Shown here piece after piece: positions 5,086 to 13,646 of a DNA stretch of 13,646 nt; positions within the stretch are counted from its first letter, which is position 1, and every line of letters begins with the position of its first letter. The translations under genes were made by a program, and so were the position numbers. Location of the stretch: the NCBI GenBank assembly GCA_043757025.1, contig JAYVQG010000403.1:1-13646 (forward strand), read 5' to 3'. This DNA is from Limnoglobus sp043757025. Lineage in GTDB: Bacteria; Planctomycetota; Planctomycetia; Gemmatales; Gemmataceae. Below the pieces are notes generated by a model. The model was not told where the DNA came from and did no database searches. It was given only the letters and a program-made list of their open reading frames with translations.

Positions 5086-8000
5086 TTAGCCGACGTAGGC
5101 ACCGCCGACGAAGTCGGGGTTGAAGGCGTAGAAGTCGTCGATCGTGCTGAGATCGGTCGAACGCAGCACGCGGACGCGGGACGCACCGCCAGGGCCGGGG
5201 GTTACGATCAAGTCGGCTTTGCCGTCGCCATTCACGTCTTGCGTCGCGACTCGCACGCCGCCGGTGAAGGTCGGTTCGAAGGCGAAGCTGTTCGAGAGAA
5301 CCGCCTGCGTCTTGCCGTCGAACACTTGCACGCGAGGCCCGCCACCGGACTCGGCACCAGTGACGATGTCTGCGACGCCATCGCCGTTGAAGTCGCCGAC
5401 TGCGAGGTTCACACCACCGGTGAACGAGGCTTCAAACGGTGCGTAATCCTGGAGCGGGTTGAGCGTGACCGCGTCGAAGACCCGCACTCGCGTCGGCACG
5501 CCTTTACCGGTCGTCGCGACGATTTCCGCTTTGCCGTCGCCGTTGAAGTCTCCGGCGGCCACGCGAACGCCACCGCGTTGATCTTGATCGAAGGCGAAGA
5601 AGTTCTGGAGCACGGCACCGGTACGGCCACTGAAGACCGTGACGCGTGGGCCGCCACCGACCTCGGTACCGACGATGATGTCCGCACGGCCATCGCCATC
5701 GACATCGCCCGCCGCTACGAACACGCCACCGCGGAACGTCGGTTCGAAGGCGAAGAACTCTTGCAGCAGGCTACCATCGACACCGCTGAAGACGCGGATG
5801 CGAGGTCCGCCGCCGACACCCGTTGCGGTGATGATGTCCGCGACGCCATCGCCGTTGACATCGCCCGTTGCGGTCCGCACGCCACCGGTGAAGCTGTCTT
5901 CGTAGGCGTTGAAGCGGAACTTCTCCGCACCGGTCGCGTAATCGAGAACTCGCACTTGGGGAGCTCGACCCGCACCGGCAGCCGCGATCACGAACGCGGG
6001 CTTGTTCGGCGTGCCCGTCGTCGTCGTGAAGGCCGGGTTGAAGTTGACTGGGGTACGCGTGGGGCCACCGGGGGGCGGCAGAACGCCACCGCTGTTGTTG
6101 CCCGACGAACCGAGGAAGTTCTGCTTCGACGGATCGTTCGGATCGATCGAACCGACCGGCGTCGTGAACTCGCCGAAGTTCAGCGGACCGTTGAACCCGT
6201 TGGCCCCAAGCACGATCGACGAGAACACGTCGTTCGTGATCACCGGGTTGATCGTCGGGTCGCCGTTTTGCTCTTGGCCGTCGAAGAAGTTTGCCGGTTG
6301 CGTTTCCTGAACGGTGTAGATACCGGTAGGCAACGCCAGGAATTCCCAGCCGCCATCGGGGCCGGTGAGGATGCTGAGCGAGCCACCGGGCACGTCGCTG
6401 CCCACGAGCGGACGGGCCAGCACGCTGCCTGCGAAGGCGGTTCCGCTGATCGTGACGCGGGTACCGGGAATCGGTCGCTCGCCGGGGTCTTTGATCCCGT
6501 TGCGGTTCTGATCGACGTACACGAAACCAGAGACGTTTGCGGGTGGAATTTCACCGAAGTTGAAGTTCGTCCCGTTGTCGTTGGCGTTCAGCGTCACGCT
6601 GAGCGCGTTCTTGCGTGGCTTGGTCGGCGTGTTCCCACCGACGCCGAGCGTATCGAGGCCATCGAAGATCAACCCGCCGGGCTGCGTCTCGGTAACGGTG
6701 TAAGTACCGGGAATGAGATCGGTGAACTTGTAGAAGCCGTTGATGTCGGTCGTCGTGCTGCGCGACGTAACGGGGTTTCCTGCCGCATCGACGCCAGTCA
6801 GGGTCACAACGATACCGCGGAACGGCGTATCGCCGCGAGTGATGTCGAAACTGCCGTCGATGTTCGGATCGCGATAGACGAAGCCGGAAATCATCGCGAG
6901 GCCGGTCAAGCCGAAGTCACCCGTGACGAAGGCGTTACCGTTGGTGTTCCCCTCGACGAATGGGGCCGCACCCGCAACGAGCGTGAACGGAGCCGACTGG
7001 ATCGTGGCACCGACTTGGGCACCGACGTTGAGGTTACCCGTGTTGTTGATCGGGTTGGCCGGCGGGCTGCTCGGCGTAACACCGGCGAGCGGGATGATCT
7101 CGGCGACGTACGTGCCGGGCGTCAGCAGCCCGAACGAATACTTGCCGTCGGCACCGGTGACCGTGGTCAGCAGGATCGCACCCTTTCCGGTCGTGTCCCG
7201 GAGGTTCACGGTGATGTTCGGAACGACCGGCTCGCCCGCATCGAACTTGCCGTTCTTGTTCGTATCGGTGAAGACTTGATTCCCGAACGAAAGCGGCTGG
7301 AAGAAGCCGAAGTCTTGTCGCAGGTTGTCCGCACCGTCTGGGTTAGCGGTCGCACCGGGCAACAGCGTGACGGTCGATTCGAACTTCGAACCCGCAACCG
7401 TCGTGCCGTGGTCGGTATTGTCGCTGGTATCGGTCAGCCCTGGCTCGTTCGGCCCCGTTGGGCTGCCGAACTTCCCGGTACTGCTGATGAACCCGGCAGC
7501 CGTCACTTGCACGCGGTAATCGCCGGGCACGAGGTTCGTGAACAAGTACTTGCCATCGATCCCAGTCGTCTGCGTGGCGATCGTGACACCGGCGGCGTTG
7601 ATGATGCTGACACCGGCACCCGCCAATGGAGCTTCGTTGGAATCGCGTTTGCCGTTGTTGTTGGCGTCGATGAAGACGAGGTTACCGACCGCTTGTGGGC
7701 GGAAGAAACCGAAGTCTTGGCGAAGGTTGGCGAGGCCACCTTCATCGGGGTTGATCGGATCGGTCCCAATCGTCGGGTTGCCGAGGATGACGGTCGTCGT
7801 CGCGGTCGCGCCGCTGGTCGTACCGTGGTCGACGTTATCGGTGTTGTCCGAAACGCCCGGCTCGTTCGGCCCCGTTGGGCTGCCGACGGTGCCCGTGCTG
7901 CTGACAAGGCCAGCGGGGGTCGTCACTTGCACCGTGTACTTGCCCGGTGCCAGATTGTTGAAGCGGTAATTGCCGTTGATGTCCGTCAGTTGCGTGCCAA

Positions 8001-11000
8001 TGGTCGCACCACTCGAATTGATGAGGGTCACGGTTGCACTCGCGATACCCTTCTCGGTGGCGTCGAACTTACCGTTGTTATTCGCGTCCTCGAACACGGT
8101 GTTACCGAGCGAGACGACGACTGGCGGTACGGGTGGTACCGGAGCGAAGATGCCGAAGTCCTGGCGAAGATTTGCCGTGCCTGCGGAGTCTGGGTTGGAG
8201 GCCGAACCCGCTGTCGCGATCGTGACGAGGTCGGTCTGGATGAACGCCCCGGCCTTCGTGCCGTGGTCGACGTTGTTGTCGGTCGTGTTGACACCCGGCT
8301 CGAACGGACCGGCCACTTCATTAGCGGGGTTGCCCGTACTGCTGACAAAGCCTGCGGGCGGCGTGATGCGAACGCGATACTGGCCCGGCGTCAGGCCGGT
8401 GAACAGGTAACTGCCGGTCGCACCCGTCGTCGTCGAGGTGAGAACCGCACCCAACGAATTGAGCAGATCGACGGCCACACCCGCTATACCCTTTTCGGTC
8501 GCATCGAACGTGCCGTTGTTGTTGACGTCGTTGAAAACCTGATCGCCGAGCGAAAGCGGCTGCCAGATGCCGAAGTCCTGGCGAAGGTTTGCGGTACCCG
8601 TTTCGTCGGGGTTACCCGTGGCGAGGAGCGTAACCTTCGAGTCGATAAACGCGGCGTTGTTCGTGCCGTGGTCGGTGCTGTCGGTAATGTTTTGCGTGGC
8701 CGGCTCGAACGGGCCGCTCGTCGTGCTGAGGCCACCCGTACTGCTAATGAACCCAGCTGGCGGCGTGAGCCGCACGGTGTAATTGCCTGCCGTCAGGTTG
8801 TCGAAGCGATAGGCCCCGAGCGGACTCGTTTTCGTCGTGGCGACGGTCGTGCCGAACGAGTCGATCAACGTTACCGTCACGTTCGCGACACCCTGTTCGG
8901 TGCCGACGTCGAGCGTACCGTTGTTGTTGATGTCGCCGAAGACGAGGTTACCGATTGCGAGTGGCTGGAATAAGCCGAAGTCTTGTCGCAAGTTCGCATC
9001 GTTCGCGGCCAAGACGGTGTCGGGGTTGCCGACCGCACCAAGATCGCCGAGCGTCACGACCGAATCGATGAACGTACCGCTGGTGATTGCGGCGTTCAAC
9101 GTCCCGTGGTCGCTACTATCGACGTTCGTTTGCGCGGCTGGCTCGAACGGACCGAACTGACTGCCGTTGAAGCCCGAACTGCTGAGGTAACCGGCCGGGG
9201 CCGTGACGCGAACGGTGTAAGTACCCGCCGTCAGGTTGCTGAACAGATACTTGCCATCGACACCCGTCGTTTTGCTGCCCGCCGTGTTGCCCAGCGAGTC
9301 GATCAGCGTAACGTTGACGCCCGAGAACAATTTCTCACCCGCGTCGAAGCTGCCGTTGTTGTTGGCGTCTTCCCAGATGAAATTCCCGATCGAAAGCGGT
9401 GCGAAGAAGCCGAAGTCGGCGGTGAGGTCGGCTTGACCATCGATCGTGCCTTGCGGGTTCGCAAGGCCGACGAGGTCGGTCTCCAAGAGCGGGGCATTCG
9501 TCCCTGGCCCGAGGATGAACGTCCCCGTGCGGACGAGGTTGCCCGCGATCGTCGTGCCGTTGTCGTCGCTATCGGTCGTTCCGACGAGCGGAATCGCGTT
9601 GGCGGCTGGCTCGTATTTCGAGGAGATGGCCCCCCCCGTGCTCGAACGCAGGTTCGTCAACCCGCCGACCGACTTGTCGACGACGACGACGTAGCTGCCA
9701 GCCGCCGCGTTCGCAGCGGTCGCACCGATGAGACTATCGAAACGGTAGTAACCGCCGTTGGCGGTCGTCGTGGTCGCAATCGCGGTTTTGCCCGCGAGCA
9801 AGTTACCTACGGCATCGAAGTCGGTCGGGCGATACAAGCGGACCGCCGCGCCGTCGATACCGGGCGTCGCACCGTCGGCAGCGTCGATTGTGCCGCTGTT
9901 GTTCTTGTCCAACCAGACGCGATTACCGAGCGAGTACGAACGATAAATGCCGAAGTCTTGCAGAAGGTTCGCGTCGTTTGGGCCGGGGTTACCGTTCGGG
10001 TTGCCGACGTTGCCGGGGCCGAACAACTGCACGGTATTCGCACGGATGACGAAGCCGGTGTTGATATTGCCGGAGAACGTCTTGCCGTGGTCCTGATTGT
10101 CGACGAGGCTGTTGCCGCTGAGGCCCGACTCGAATGGACCTGAGACGGGGTCGAACATCGTGCCGCTGCTGCTACGGAAGCCGGCTGGCGAGACGATTTC
10201 CACGATGTACTTGTTCGGGGCGATGCCCGAGAACAGGTACTTGCCGCCGCCGACCGTGGTTGTCGTTGCGAACGGAGCGACGGTGTCGGGGACATTATCG
10301 CCGTTGGCGTCGAGATACAGGTTCACCGTGATGCCATCGATACCGGCTTCGCCCGCATCGAAAATGCCGTTGTTGTTTGCGTCTTCCCACACGAAGTTAC
10401 CGAGCGACACGCCGTCGGCGAAGCCCGCATCGAAGTTCGGTACGCTGTTCCCCTTGGCATTCGATGTGAGATCGACGGCGATATCGCCGTTGGTGCCGAC
10501 GAGCAAGGCATCGGAGTTTCGCAGGTCGCCGTTGCCGTCGATGGTGGTTCCATCACCCGTGTCCAACGCGCCCGCCGTCGTCAGCGTGAAGCCCGACAAT
10601 TTCGATTGCTGCGCACCACCCGTGACGTTCGGGATGCGAACGACGTACTTGCTGCCGACTTTGAGTGCGGCGATGTTGTAGTTTTCGTTCGGGGAAATCG
10701 TACCCGGTGCGCCACCGGAGTTGAAGTAGTACGAGCCATCGGCGGCCGTAACGACCGAGCCGAGCTTGGTGACACCCGTCGAGTTGTAGAGATCGACCGT
10801 GACGCCGGCGATACCGGGTTCGTTCGCATCCTGGATGCCATTGTTGTTCAGATCGCGGAAAATGCGATTGCCGATTTCCACTGGTGGATCGGTCTCGATG
10901 GCGATGAGGTCGCCGAGACCGTTGGCTTTACCGAAGGTGCCCGTTGGGTCGTTCGATGCGGCTGCGCCCTGGTTCGCCGAGTAAATCTGGTAGCTCTTCT

Positions 11001-12966
11001 GAAGTAGGCCATCGGCGGTGCGGAACCAGCGCGTTCCACCCGTACGGAAAGCTCCCGAAAATTGCGGGTCGAAGTGCGTGTTGACAATGTCGGGGAAGCC
11101 CGGCACTTGGACGATGCCGCCGAGGCTGGTACCGCGGTGCCCGTTCGAGTTGATTCCATCCTGGCCATAGAACTCGCCACCACCCGGACCAGCACCGCTG
11201 GCTGGCCCAGTACCGGTACCGGGATTGCCGACGACGAGGCTTGCCCCCGCCGACTCCAGCAGCCAACCCGAACTCGGGTTGCCTGGCGTGTTGATAAACG
11301 CACGCAGCAATTCACCCGAAACGACGCCTTCGACGCGGCCAGCATTCAGCGCGACATTGGTTCCCGGATTCGAAAGCGTACCCCGACCGGTTTGATCGCC
11401 GTTGCGATCGCGAATGCTCAAGCTAATGTTACCCGCCGAATCGAACGCGATTCCGGAGAGCATCGGTTGCGGATATTGCGAGGTGAAAAGTTGCTCGCCA
11501 CCAGGGCCAGCGAGCTGATTCGCGATCACGCGGTTGTACACCGGCGACCACGGGAGAAAGTTATCGCTGCCGCCGAAACTGGATTGCCGACCGTACGACA
11601 AGTCGAAGCCCGCCCCGCCGCCATCGGTGACGACCGAAGCCACCGAGTAGGCTCCCGTCGCGGGGTCGAAGGTGTAGACATGGCCGCGAAGATCGGCTCG
11701 CACGCCGGTCGATTCGGCCGAATTGACGAGGCCGACATAAACCAGGCCATTGCGGAATTCGACCGCGTAAGGACGCACATCGGCCGCAGTCGCGCCCGCC
11801 GGGGTCGGAACGACGTATGCGCGAATATTCGTGGTGTCGGCTGCGCCGTTCGCCAGAACGGGGATCACGTACAGCTGTTTATCGGCCAAGTTCATCACGA
11901 ACACTTTCGTGCCGTCATCGCTGACCGCCAACCCGCCGAGCGAAGACTTGCCGACCGCATTCCAACCCGTGTCGCCACCATCGGTGTCGTAATTGAAACC
12001 GGAGGCACTACGGCCCCTTATGTAGGCGTTGAACGCACCGAGCGTATCGACGACAAAGGTCGTGTTCGTGTTGCCGATCTTCGCAGTCGCACCTTGCAGG
12101 TTCACCCACGTGCTCGCCGTCGTGACTTCGTTCGCCACGTTCGTTTGCGGCAGTGCGCCAGTGTAGATGGCACCCGCGCCGCCTGGGCCGAAGCCCGAGT
12201 GGCGCTTGATGAACGCCGCCGCGTAAAAGCTCTGTTGCGTGCGGTTGTAACCGAGGCCCCACGTCGTGCCGACTTGCGCCGTGGGAATCGCCACGGCGCG
12301 TTCGCCGTTCTGCGGCGAGTTCGAGTTCGTACCCGTCGCTTGATCGGTCGAACCGGCGCTGTACGGGAAGCTCAGAATCGCAGGGATGGTTTGGTCGGCA
12401 CCGGCTGCAGAGCCGAACAAGTACTGGCTCGTGAGCAGCGTTGGGTTGGTGCGGAAATACTCGGCTGTCTTAATGATGCCGAGGCTCGCCGTCGTCGCGC
12501 CATCGGTGACGAACTGCGTCGAAGTGCCGTTCGTCGCACCGTGCGGCCCGTACGTGAAGCCGGCTGGCAAGCTAGTAAATTCGAGGCGATACGGCTGGCC
12601 GGCCGTCGTCAACGCACTCGACCACGCTCCGGAAGCATTCGACACGACTTGATCGACTTTGCCACCCGCCGAGTTGAATACCGTCACCTTGACGTTCGCG
12701 ACGCCGATATCGACCGCCGTCGCAACCGTTCCCGGCGTCGCGGGGTTGGCCGTTCCGCCCGCGTTCGGAATCGTCGATGTTTTGTCGAAGTTACCATTCG
12801 CACTGTAATCTTGGAAAACAAAGCCGCTGACCGAGGGGATGTCGCGATGCTCTAAAACGAGTGCTTCTAGCTTCGTACGTTTGGGCTGAGCCGCGATCGT
12901 GGTGCGGAACGTGGGGCGACGGAAAAAGCTCCGCGTACGCCGGGCAAAAAAGGAATCTTGGGCCAT
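5086..12966 (-). CDS. Giant SdrD-like / FG-GAP repeat surface protein (2626 residues)
   Basis: The N-terminus is basic (RRTRSFFRRPTFRTT) and runs into LEALVLEHRDIPS (33-45), the N-terminal pattern of large exported planctomycete proteins. There is no classical hydrophobic signal. Residues 45-166 form a first SdrD/Cna-B-like domain (SGFVFQDYSANGNFD). Residues 167-695 are Gly/Ser/Thr-rich, with segments such as LGGLAVSDDGTKVFVMNL that suggest a beta-propeller; I cannot name this region. Residues 696-2267 hold eleven more SdrD-like modules. A Pro/Gly-rich linker (2268-2321) precedes the FG-GAP/VCBS block (2322-2626). There is no LPxTG, PEP-CTERM or C-terminal membrane anchor; the protein stops inside the last blade. 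The ribosome site AGAGG (12976-12980) lies nine bases before the ATG. A possible -10 hexamer (TATCAT) lies at 13013-13018 on the minus strand, without a good -35. The likely role is calcium-stabilised adhesion or cell-surface structure, inferred from these domain families. Confidence 0.95.
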   Translation of the reverse strand: MAQDSFFARRTRSFFRRPTFRTTIAAQPKRTKLEALVLEHRDIPSVSGFVFQDYSANGNFDKTSTIPNAGGTANPATPGTVATAVDIGVANVKVTVFNSAGGKVDQVVSNASGAWSSALTTAGQPYRLEFTSLPAGFTYGPHGATNGTSTQFVTDGATTASLGIIKTAEYFRTNPTLLTSQYLFGSAAGADQTIPAILSFPYSAGSTDQATGTNSNSPQNGERAVAIPTAQVGTTWGLGYNRTQQSFYAAAFIKRHSGFGPGGAGAIYTGALPQTNVANEVTTASTWVNLQGATAKIGNTNTTFVVDTLGAFNAYIRGRSASGFNYDTDGGDTGWNAVGKSSLGGLAVSDDGTKVFVMNLADKQLYVIPVLANGAADTTNIRAYVVPTPAGATAADVRPYAVEFRNGLVYVGLVNSAESTGVRADLRGHVYTFDPATGAYSVASVVTDGGGAGFDLSYGRQSSFGGSDNFLPWSPVYNRVIANQLAGPGGEQLFTSQYPQPMLSGIAFDSAGNISLSIRDRNGDQTGRGTLSNPGTNVALNAGRVEGVVSGELLRAFINTPGNPSSGWLLESAGASLVVGNPGTGTGPASGAGPGGGEFYGQDGINSNGHRGTSLGGIVQVPGFPDIVNTHFDPQFSGAFRTGGTRWFRTADGLLQKSYQIYSANQGAAASNDPTGTFGKANGLGDLIAIETDPPVEIGNRIFRDLNNNGIQDANEPGIAGVTVDLYNSTGVTKLGSVVTAADGSYYFNSGGAPGTISPNENYNIAALKVGSKYVVRIPNVTGGAQQSKLSGFTLTTAGALDTGDGTTIDGNGDLRNSDALLVGTNGDIAVDLTSNAKGNSVPNFDAGFADGVSLGNFVWEDANNNGIFDAGEAGIDGITVNLYLDANGDNVPDTVAPFATTTTVGGGKYLFSGIAPNKYIVEIVSPAGFRSSSGTMFDPVSGPFESGLSGNSLVDNQDHGKTFSGNINTGFVIRANTVQLFGPGNVGNPNGNPGPNDANLLQDFGIYRSYSLGNRVWLDKNNSGTIDAADGATPGIDGAAVRLYRPTDFDAVGNLLAGKTAIATTTTANGGYYRFDSLIGATAANAAAGSYVVVVDKSVGGLTNLRSSTGGAISSKYEPAANAIPLVGTTDSDDNGTTIAGNLVRTGTFILGPGTNAPLLETDLVGLANPQGTIDGQADLTADFGFFAPLSIGNFIWEDANNNGSFDAGEKLFSGVNVTLIDSLGNTAGSKTTGVDGKYLFSNLTAGTYTVRVTAPAGYLSSSGFNGSQFGPFEPAAQTNVDSSDHGTLNAAITSGTFIDSVVTLGDLGAVGNPDTVLAANDANLRQDFGLFQPLAIGNLVFGDINNNGTLDVGTEQGVANVTVTLIDSFGTTVATTKTSPLGAYRFDNLTAGNYTVRLTPPAGFISSTGGLSTTSGPFEPATQNITDSTDHGTNNAAFIDSKVTLLATGNPDETGTANLRQDFGIWQPLSLGDQVFNDVNNNGTFDATEKGIAGVAVDLLNSLGAVLTSTTTGATGSYLFTGLTPGQYRVRITPPAGFVSSTGNPANEVAGPFEPGVNTTDNNVDHGTKAGAFIQTDLVTIATAGSASNPDSAGTANLRQDFGIFAPVPPVPPVVVSLGNTVFEDANNNGKFDATEKGIASATVTLINSSGATIGTQLTDINGNYRFNNLAPGKYTVQVTTPAGLVSSTGTVGSPTGPNEPGVSDNTDNVDHGTTSGATATTTVILGNPTIGTDPINPDEGGLANLRQDFGFFRPQAVGNLVFIDANNNGKRDSNEAPLAGAGVSIINAAGVTIATQTTGIDGKYLFTNLVPGDYRVQVTAAGFISSTGKFGSPTGPNEPGLTDTSDNTDHGTTVAGSKFESTVTLLPGATANPDGADNLRQDFGFFQPLSFGNQVFTDTNKNGKFDAGEPVVPNITVNLRDTTGKGAILLTTVTGADGKYSFGLLTPGTYVAEIIPLAGVTPSSPPANPINNTGNLNVGAQVGATIQSAPFTLVAGAAPFVEGNTNGNAFVTGDFGLTGLAMISGFVYRDPNIDGSFDITRGDTPFRGIVVTLTGVDAAGNPVTSRSTTTDINGFYKFTDLIPGTYTVTETQPGGLIFDGLDTLGVGGNTPTKPRKNALSVTLNANDNGTNFNFGEIPPANVSGFVYVDQNRNGIKDPGERPIPGTRVTISGTAFAGSVLARPLVGSDVPGGSLSILTGPDGGWEFLALPTGIYTVQETQPANFFDGQEQNGDPTINPVITNDVFSSIVLGANGFNGPLNFGEFTTPVGSIDPNDPSKQNFLGSSGNNSGGVLPPPGGPTRTPVNFNPAFTTTTGTPNKPAFVIAAAGAGRAPQVRVLDYATGAEKFRFNAYEDSFTGGVRTATGDVNGDGVADIITATGVGGGPRIRVFSGVDGSLLQEFFAFEPTFRGGVFVAAGDVDGDGRADIIVGTEVGGGPRVTVFSGRTGAVLQNFFAFDQDQRGGVRVAAGDFNGDGKAEIVATTGKGVPTRVRVFDAVTLNPLQDYAPFEASFTGGVNLAVGDFNGDGVADIVTGAESGGGPRVQVFDGKTQAVLSNSFAFEPTFTGGVRVATQDVNGDGKADLIVTPGPGGASRVRVLRSTDLSTIDDFYAFNPDFVGGAYVG
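5089..6003 (-). repeat. FG-GAP/VCBS repeat block with an exact 156-base period
   Basis: Five DxNGDGxADI-type calcium-binding motifs begin at residues 2369, 2421, 2473, 2525 and 2577 of the giant protein, exactly 52 residues apart, with no insertion or deletion. In DNA the units start at 5862, 5706, 5550, 5394 and 5238 on the minus strand. A sixth, incomplete unit precedes them (2322-2368) and lacks the calcium motif. Each unit continues GGGPRVxVF, then FFAFEPTFxGGV. Such repeats form integrin-like beta-propeller blades. The final unit ends at position 50 of 52 and the stop codon follows directly. Confidence 0.9.
6166..10881 (-). repeat. Array of eleven SdrD/Cna-B-like modules
   Basis: Modules begin at residues 696, 853, 1012, 1192, 1337, 1472, 1618, 1759, 1893, 2025 and 2144. 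Each opens with GN-x-VF/W-x-D-x-NNNG-x-FD, the start of an SdrD-type beta-sandwich with a calcium-binding loop, then GVTVxL and GxYxFxxLxPGxYxV. Modules 4-8 (134-146 residues) share a longer tail: SSTG, then GPxEP, DHGT, NPD and ANLRQDFGxFxPL. The last two modules (119 and 124 residues) lack that tail and begin SGFVY, as the N-terminal domain does. In DNA the array reads as a degenerate repeat, with motifs such as GCCGAAGTC and GCCGTTGTT recurring on the + strand. Confidence 0.9.
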
Positions 12967-13019
12967 GATTCAAAACCTCTCGGTGGATGAAACTGTCAAG
13001 TTGTGCGTTTGAATGATAG

Positions 13020-13576
13020 TCGAAACCAGAACAATCGACACTGATGCATTATCGCTGACTGTAATTAAACAAAATTCGGAACAAGGTGGATATGCGATCC
13101 TCCGCAAACACTCCGGATTTCCCACTCTGTCAGCATTGCGCGACTGGCGCACACTTCCTAATCGCTACGCACCGCTACTACCTACGGTCGGGTGTCTATC
13201 TCTTTATTCCTTCGCAATAACTCGTCCCAATCCTTACTACTACTCGGTGATTTACCGAGATGCACACAGCAACCCGTTACTTATCGGGTTCGACCCGCGT
13301 ACCGCTCGCAATCGCCATCACACTCAGTTCGATTGCATTCCCTACGGATCGGACATTCCGTTCTTGCACGAATATTCCCGTATACGCTTTGACGGTTCCG
13401 CAACATGGATGGTTTAGGCGAATGATGTCGATTTCCGGAAATTTCCGGCGGATGTGCTCGAACCCATTGCGTAAGATAAGCGACCGTAGCAACGCGCTAA
13501 CTCCGGCTAACACGTTCGCAGGCGCATTCTACCGCAGTCCGAATCGTGGCTAGTGCCGCAACTCGGAATCTACGCT
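13020..13576. other. Gene-poor stretch upstream of the giant gene
   Basis: No convincing gene is seen. Open frames on both strands lack ribosome sites and show no GC bias at the third codon position, unlike the neighbouring genes. The composition is clearly less GC-rich than the rest of the window. The part nearest 13020 should contain the promoter of the giant gene. The remainder may be a decayed gene or foreign DNA, but I recognise nothing in it. Confidence 0.5.
13431..13448. repeat. Overlapping palindromes / 9-base tandem in the gene-poor region
   Basis: ATTTCCGG occurs twice in tandem with a 9-base period. The pair contains a perfect 14-bp palindrome (CCGGAAATTTCCGG, 13435-13448) that overlaps a second 10-bp palindrome (TTTCCGGAAA, 13432-13441). 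It could be a protein-binding site; the nearest gene starts are far away, so a role is uncertain. Confidence 0.4.
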
Positions 13577-13646
13577 CTATGAGGCGGCGAGGCTTTGTGG
13601 TTTGCGTCGTTTGACTCGGCAGTGGGGCGGGACGAAGTGGGCACGG
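13577..13646 (-). CDS. Possible 3' end of a minus-strand gene (22 residues, partial)
   Basis: On the minus strand a frame is open from the right edge to a TAG at 13577-13579. It encodes RAHFVPPHCRVKRRKPQSLA followed by AS. Composition returns to GC-rich here, in contrast to the stretch before it. The basic KRRKPQ tail is not enough to name a family. With only 22 codons this may be chance. Confidence 0.25.
   Translation of the reverse strand, partial: RAHFVPPHCRVKRRKPQSLAAS

Noticed and set aside
4876..8973. A 1365-codon open frame on the + strand opposite the giant gene, with further long ones at 8983-10143 and 11062-12855
   Set aside because: The antisense frame stays open because of GC-rich codon choice and the repetitive coding of the giant gene. 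Its product is Arg/Val/Glu/Asp-rich, with no domain or signal. The minus-strand frame carries clear SdrD and FG-GAP domains and a ribosome site.
12991..13000. TTGACA on the minus strand upstream of the giant gene as a -35 box
   Set aside because: A -10 box at the right distance would fall on the ribosome site, and no TATAAT-like sequence is there.
13013..13417. A 134-codon + strand open frame in the gene-poor region
   Set aside because: No ribosome site precedes it, third codon positions show no GC preference, and its start overlaps the likely promoter area of the giant gene. No motif is recognisable. It could still be a foreign or decayed gene, so it is mentioned in the finding on this region.
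13277..13513. A 78-codon minus-strand open frame in the gene-poor region
   Set aside because: No ribosome site, no recognisable motif, and it overlaps another equally weak frame on the other strand.

Overview
The window looks like chromosomal DNA from a planctomycete, most likely a Gemmata-type lineage. The evidence is GC-rich codon use in most genes, a very large surface-type protein with SdrD-like and FG-GAP repeats, and the planctomycetal N-terminal pattern on that protein (basic arginine-rich stretch, then LEALVLEHRDIPS). An ECF sigma operon with a membrane-anchored partner and a squalene-cyclase-fold protein with a haem-type CxxCH motif also fit. The taxonomic call is inferred from gene style only; no rRNA or marker gene is present.

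Layout. (1) 1-84: the last 27 codons of a + strand gene that enters from the left. (2) 101-2167, minus strand: a tightly packed operon of an ECF sigma factor, a single-pass membrane protein overlapping it by ATGA, and a secreted coiled-coil protein overlapping by 17 bases. (3) 2212-3929, plus strand: two paralogous small membrane proteins with paired CxxC and CxxH motifs. Each is preceded by a nearly identical 116-117 base leader with a perfect 8-bp hairpin, and a 124-bp REP/MITE-like inverted-repeat element lies between them. (4) 4002-5033, plus strand: an exported alpha/alpha-barrel protein of the squalene-hopene cyclase/prenyltransferase fold with a CxxCH motif, preceded by an extended -10-like site. 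(5) 5037-5064: a strong hairpin terminator shared by two convergent genes. (6) 5086-12966, minus strand: one 2626-residue protein with an N-terminal SdrD-like domain, an unrecognised region of about 525 residues, eleven more SdrD-like modules, and a C-terminal FG-GAP block with an exact 52-residue period. (7) 12967-13646: a gene-poor, less GC-rich stretch, and possibly the last 22 codons of another minus-strand gene at the right edge.

How the genes may work together. The sigma operon is the only clear regulatory unit: membrane protein and secreted protein probably act as sensor or anti-sigma partners for the sigma factor (inference). The two paralogs with the copied leader are probably co-regulated through it. 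The giant protein and the CxxCH protein are independent, converging on a shared terminator. No mobile-element protein, CRISPR array, tRNA or rRNA was recognised. The most interesting unexplained features are the duplicated leader, which is better conserved than the coding sequence beside it, the new-looking membrane family it serves, and the undescribed anti-sigma-like partner.
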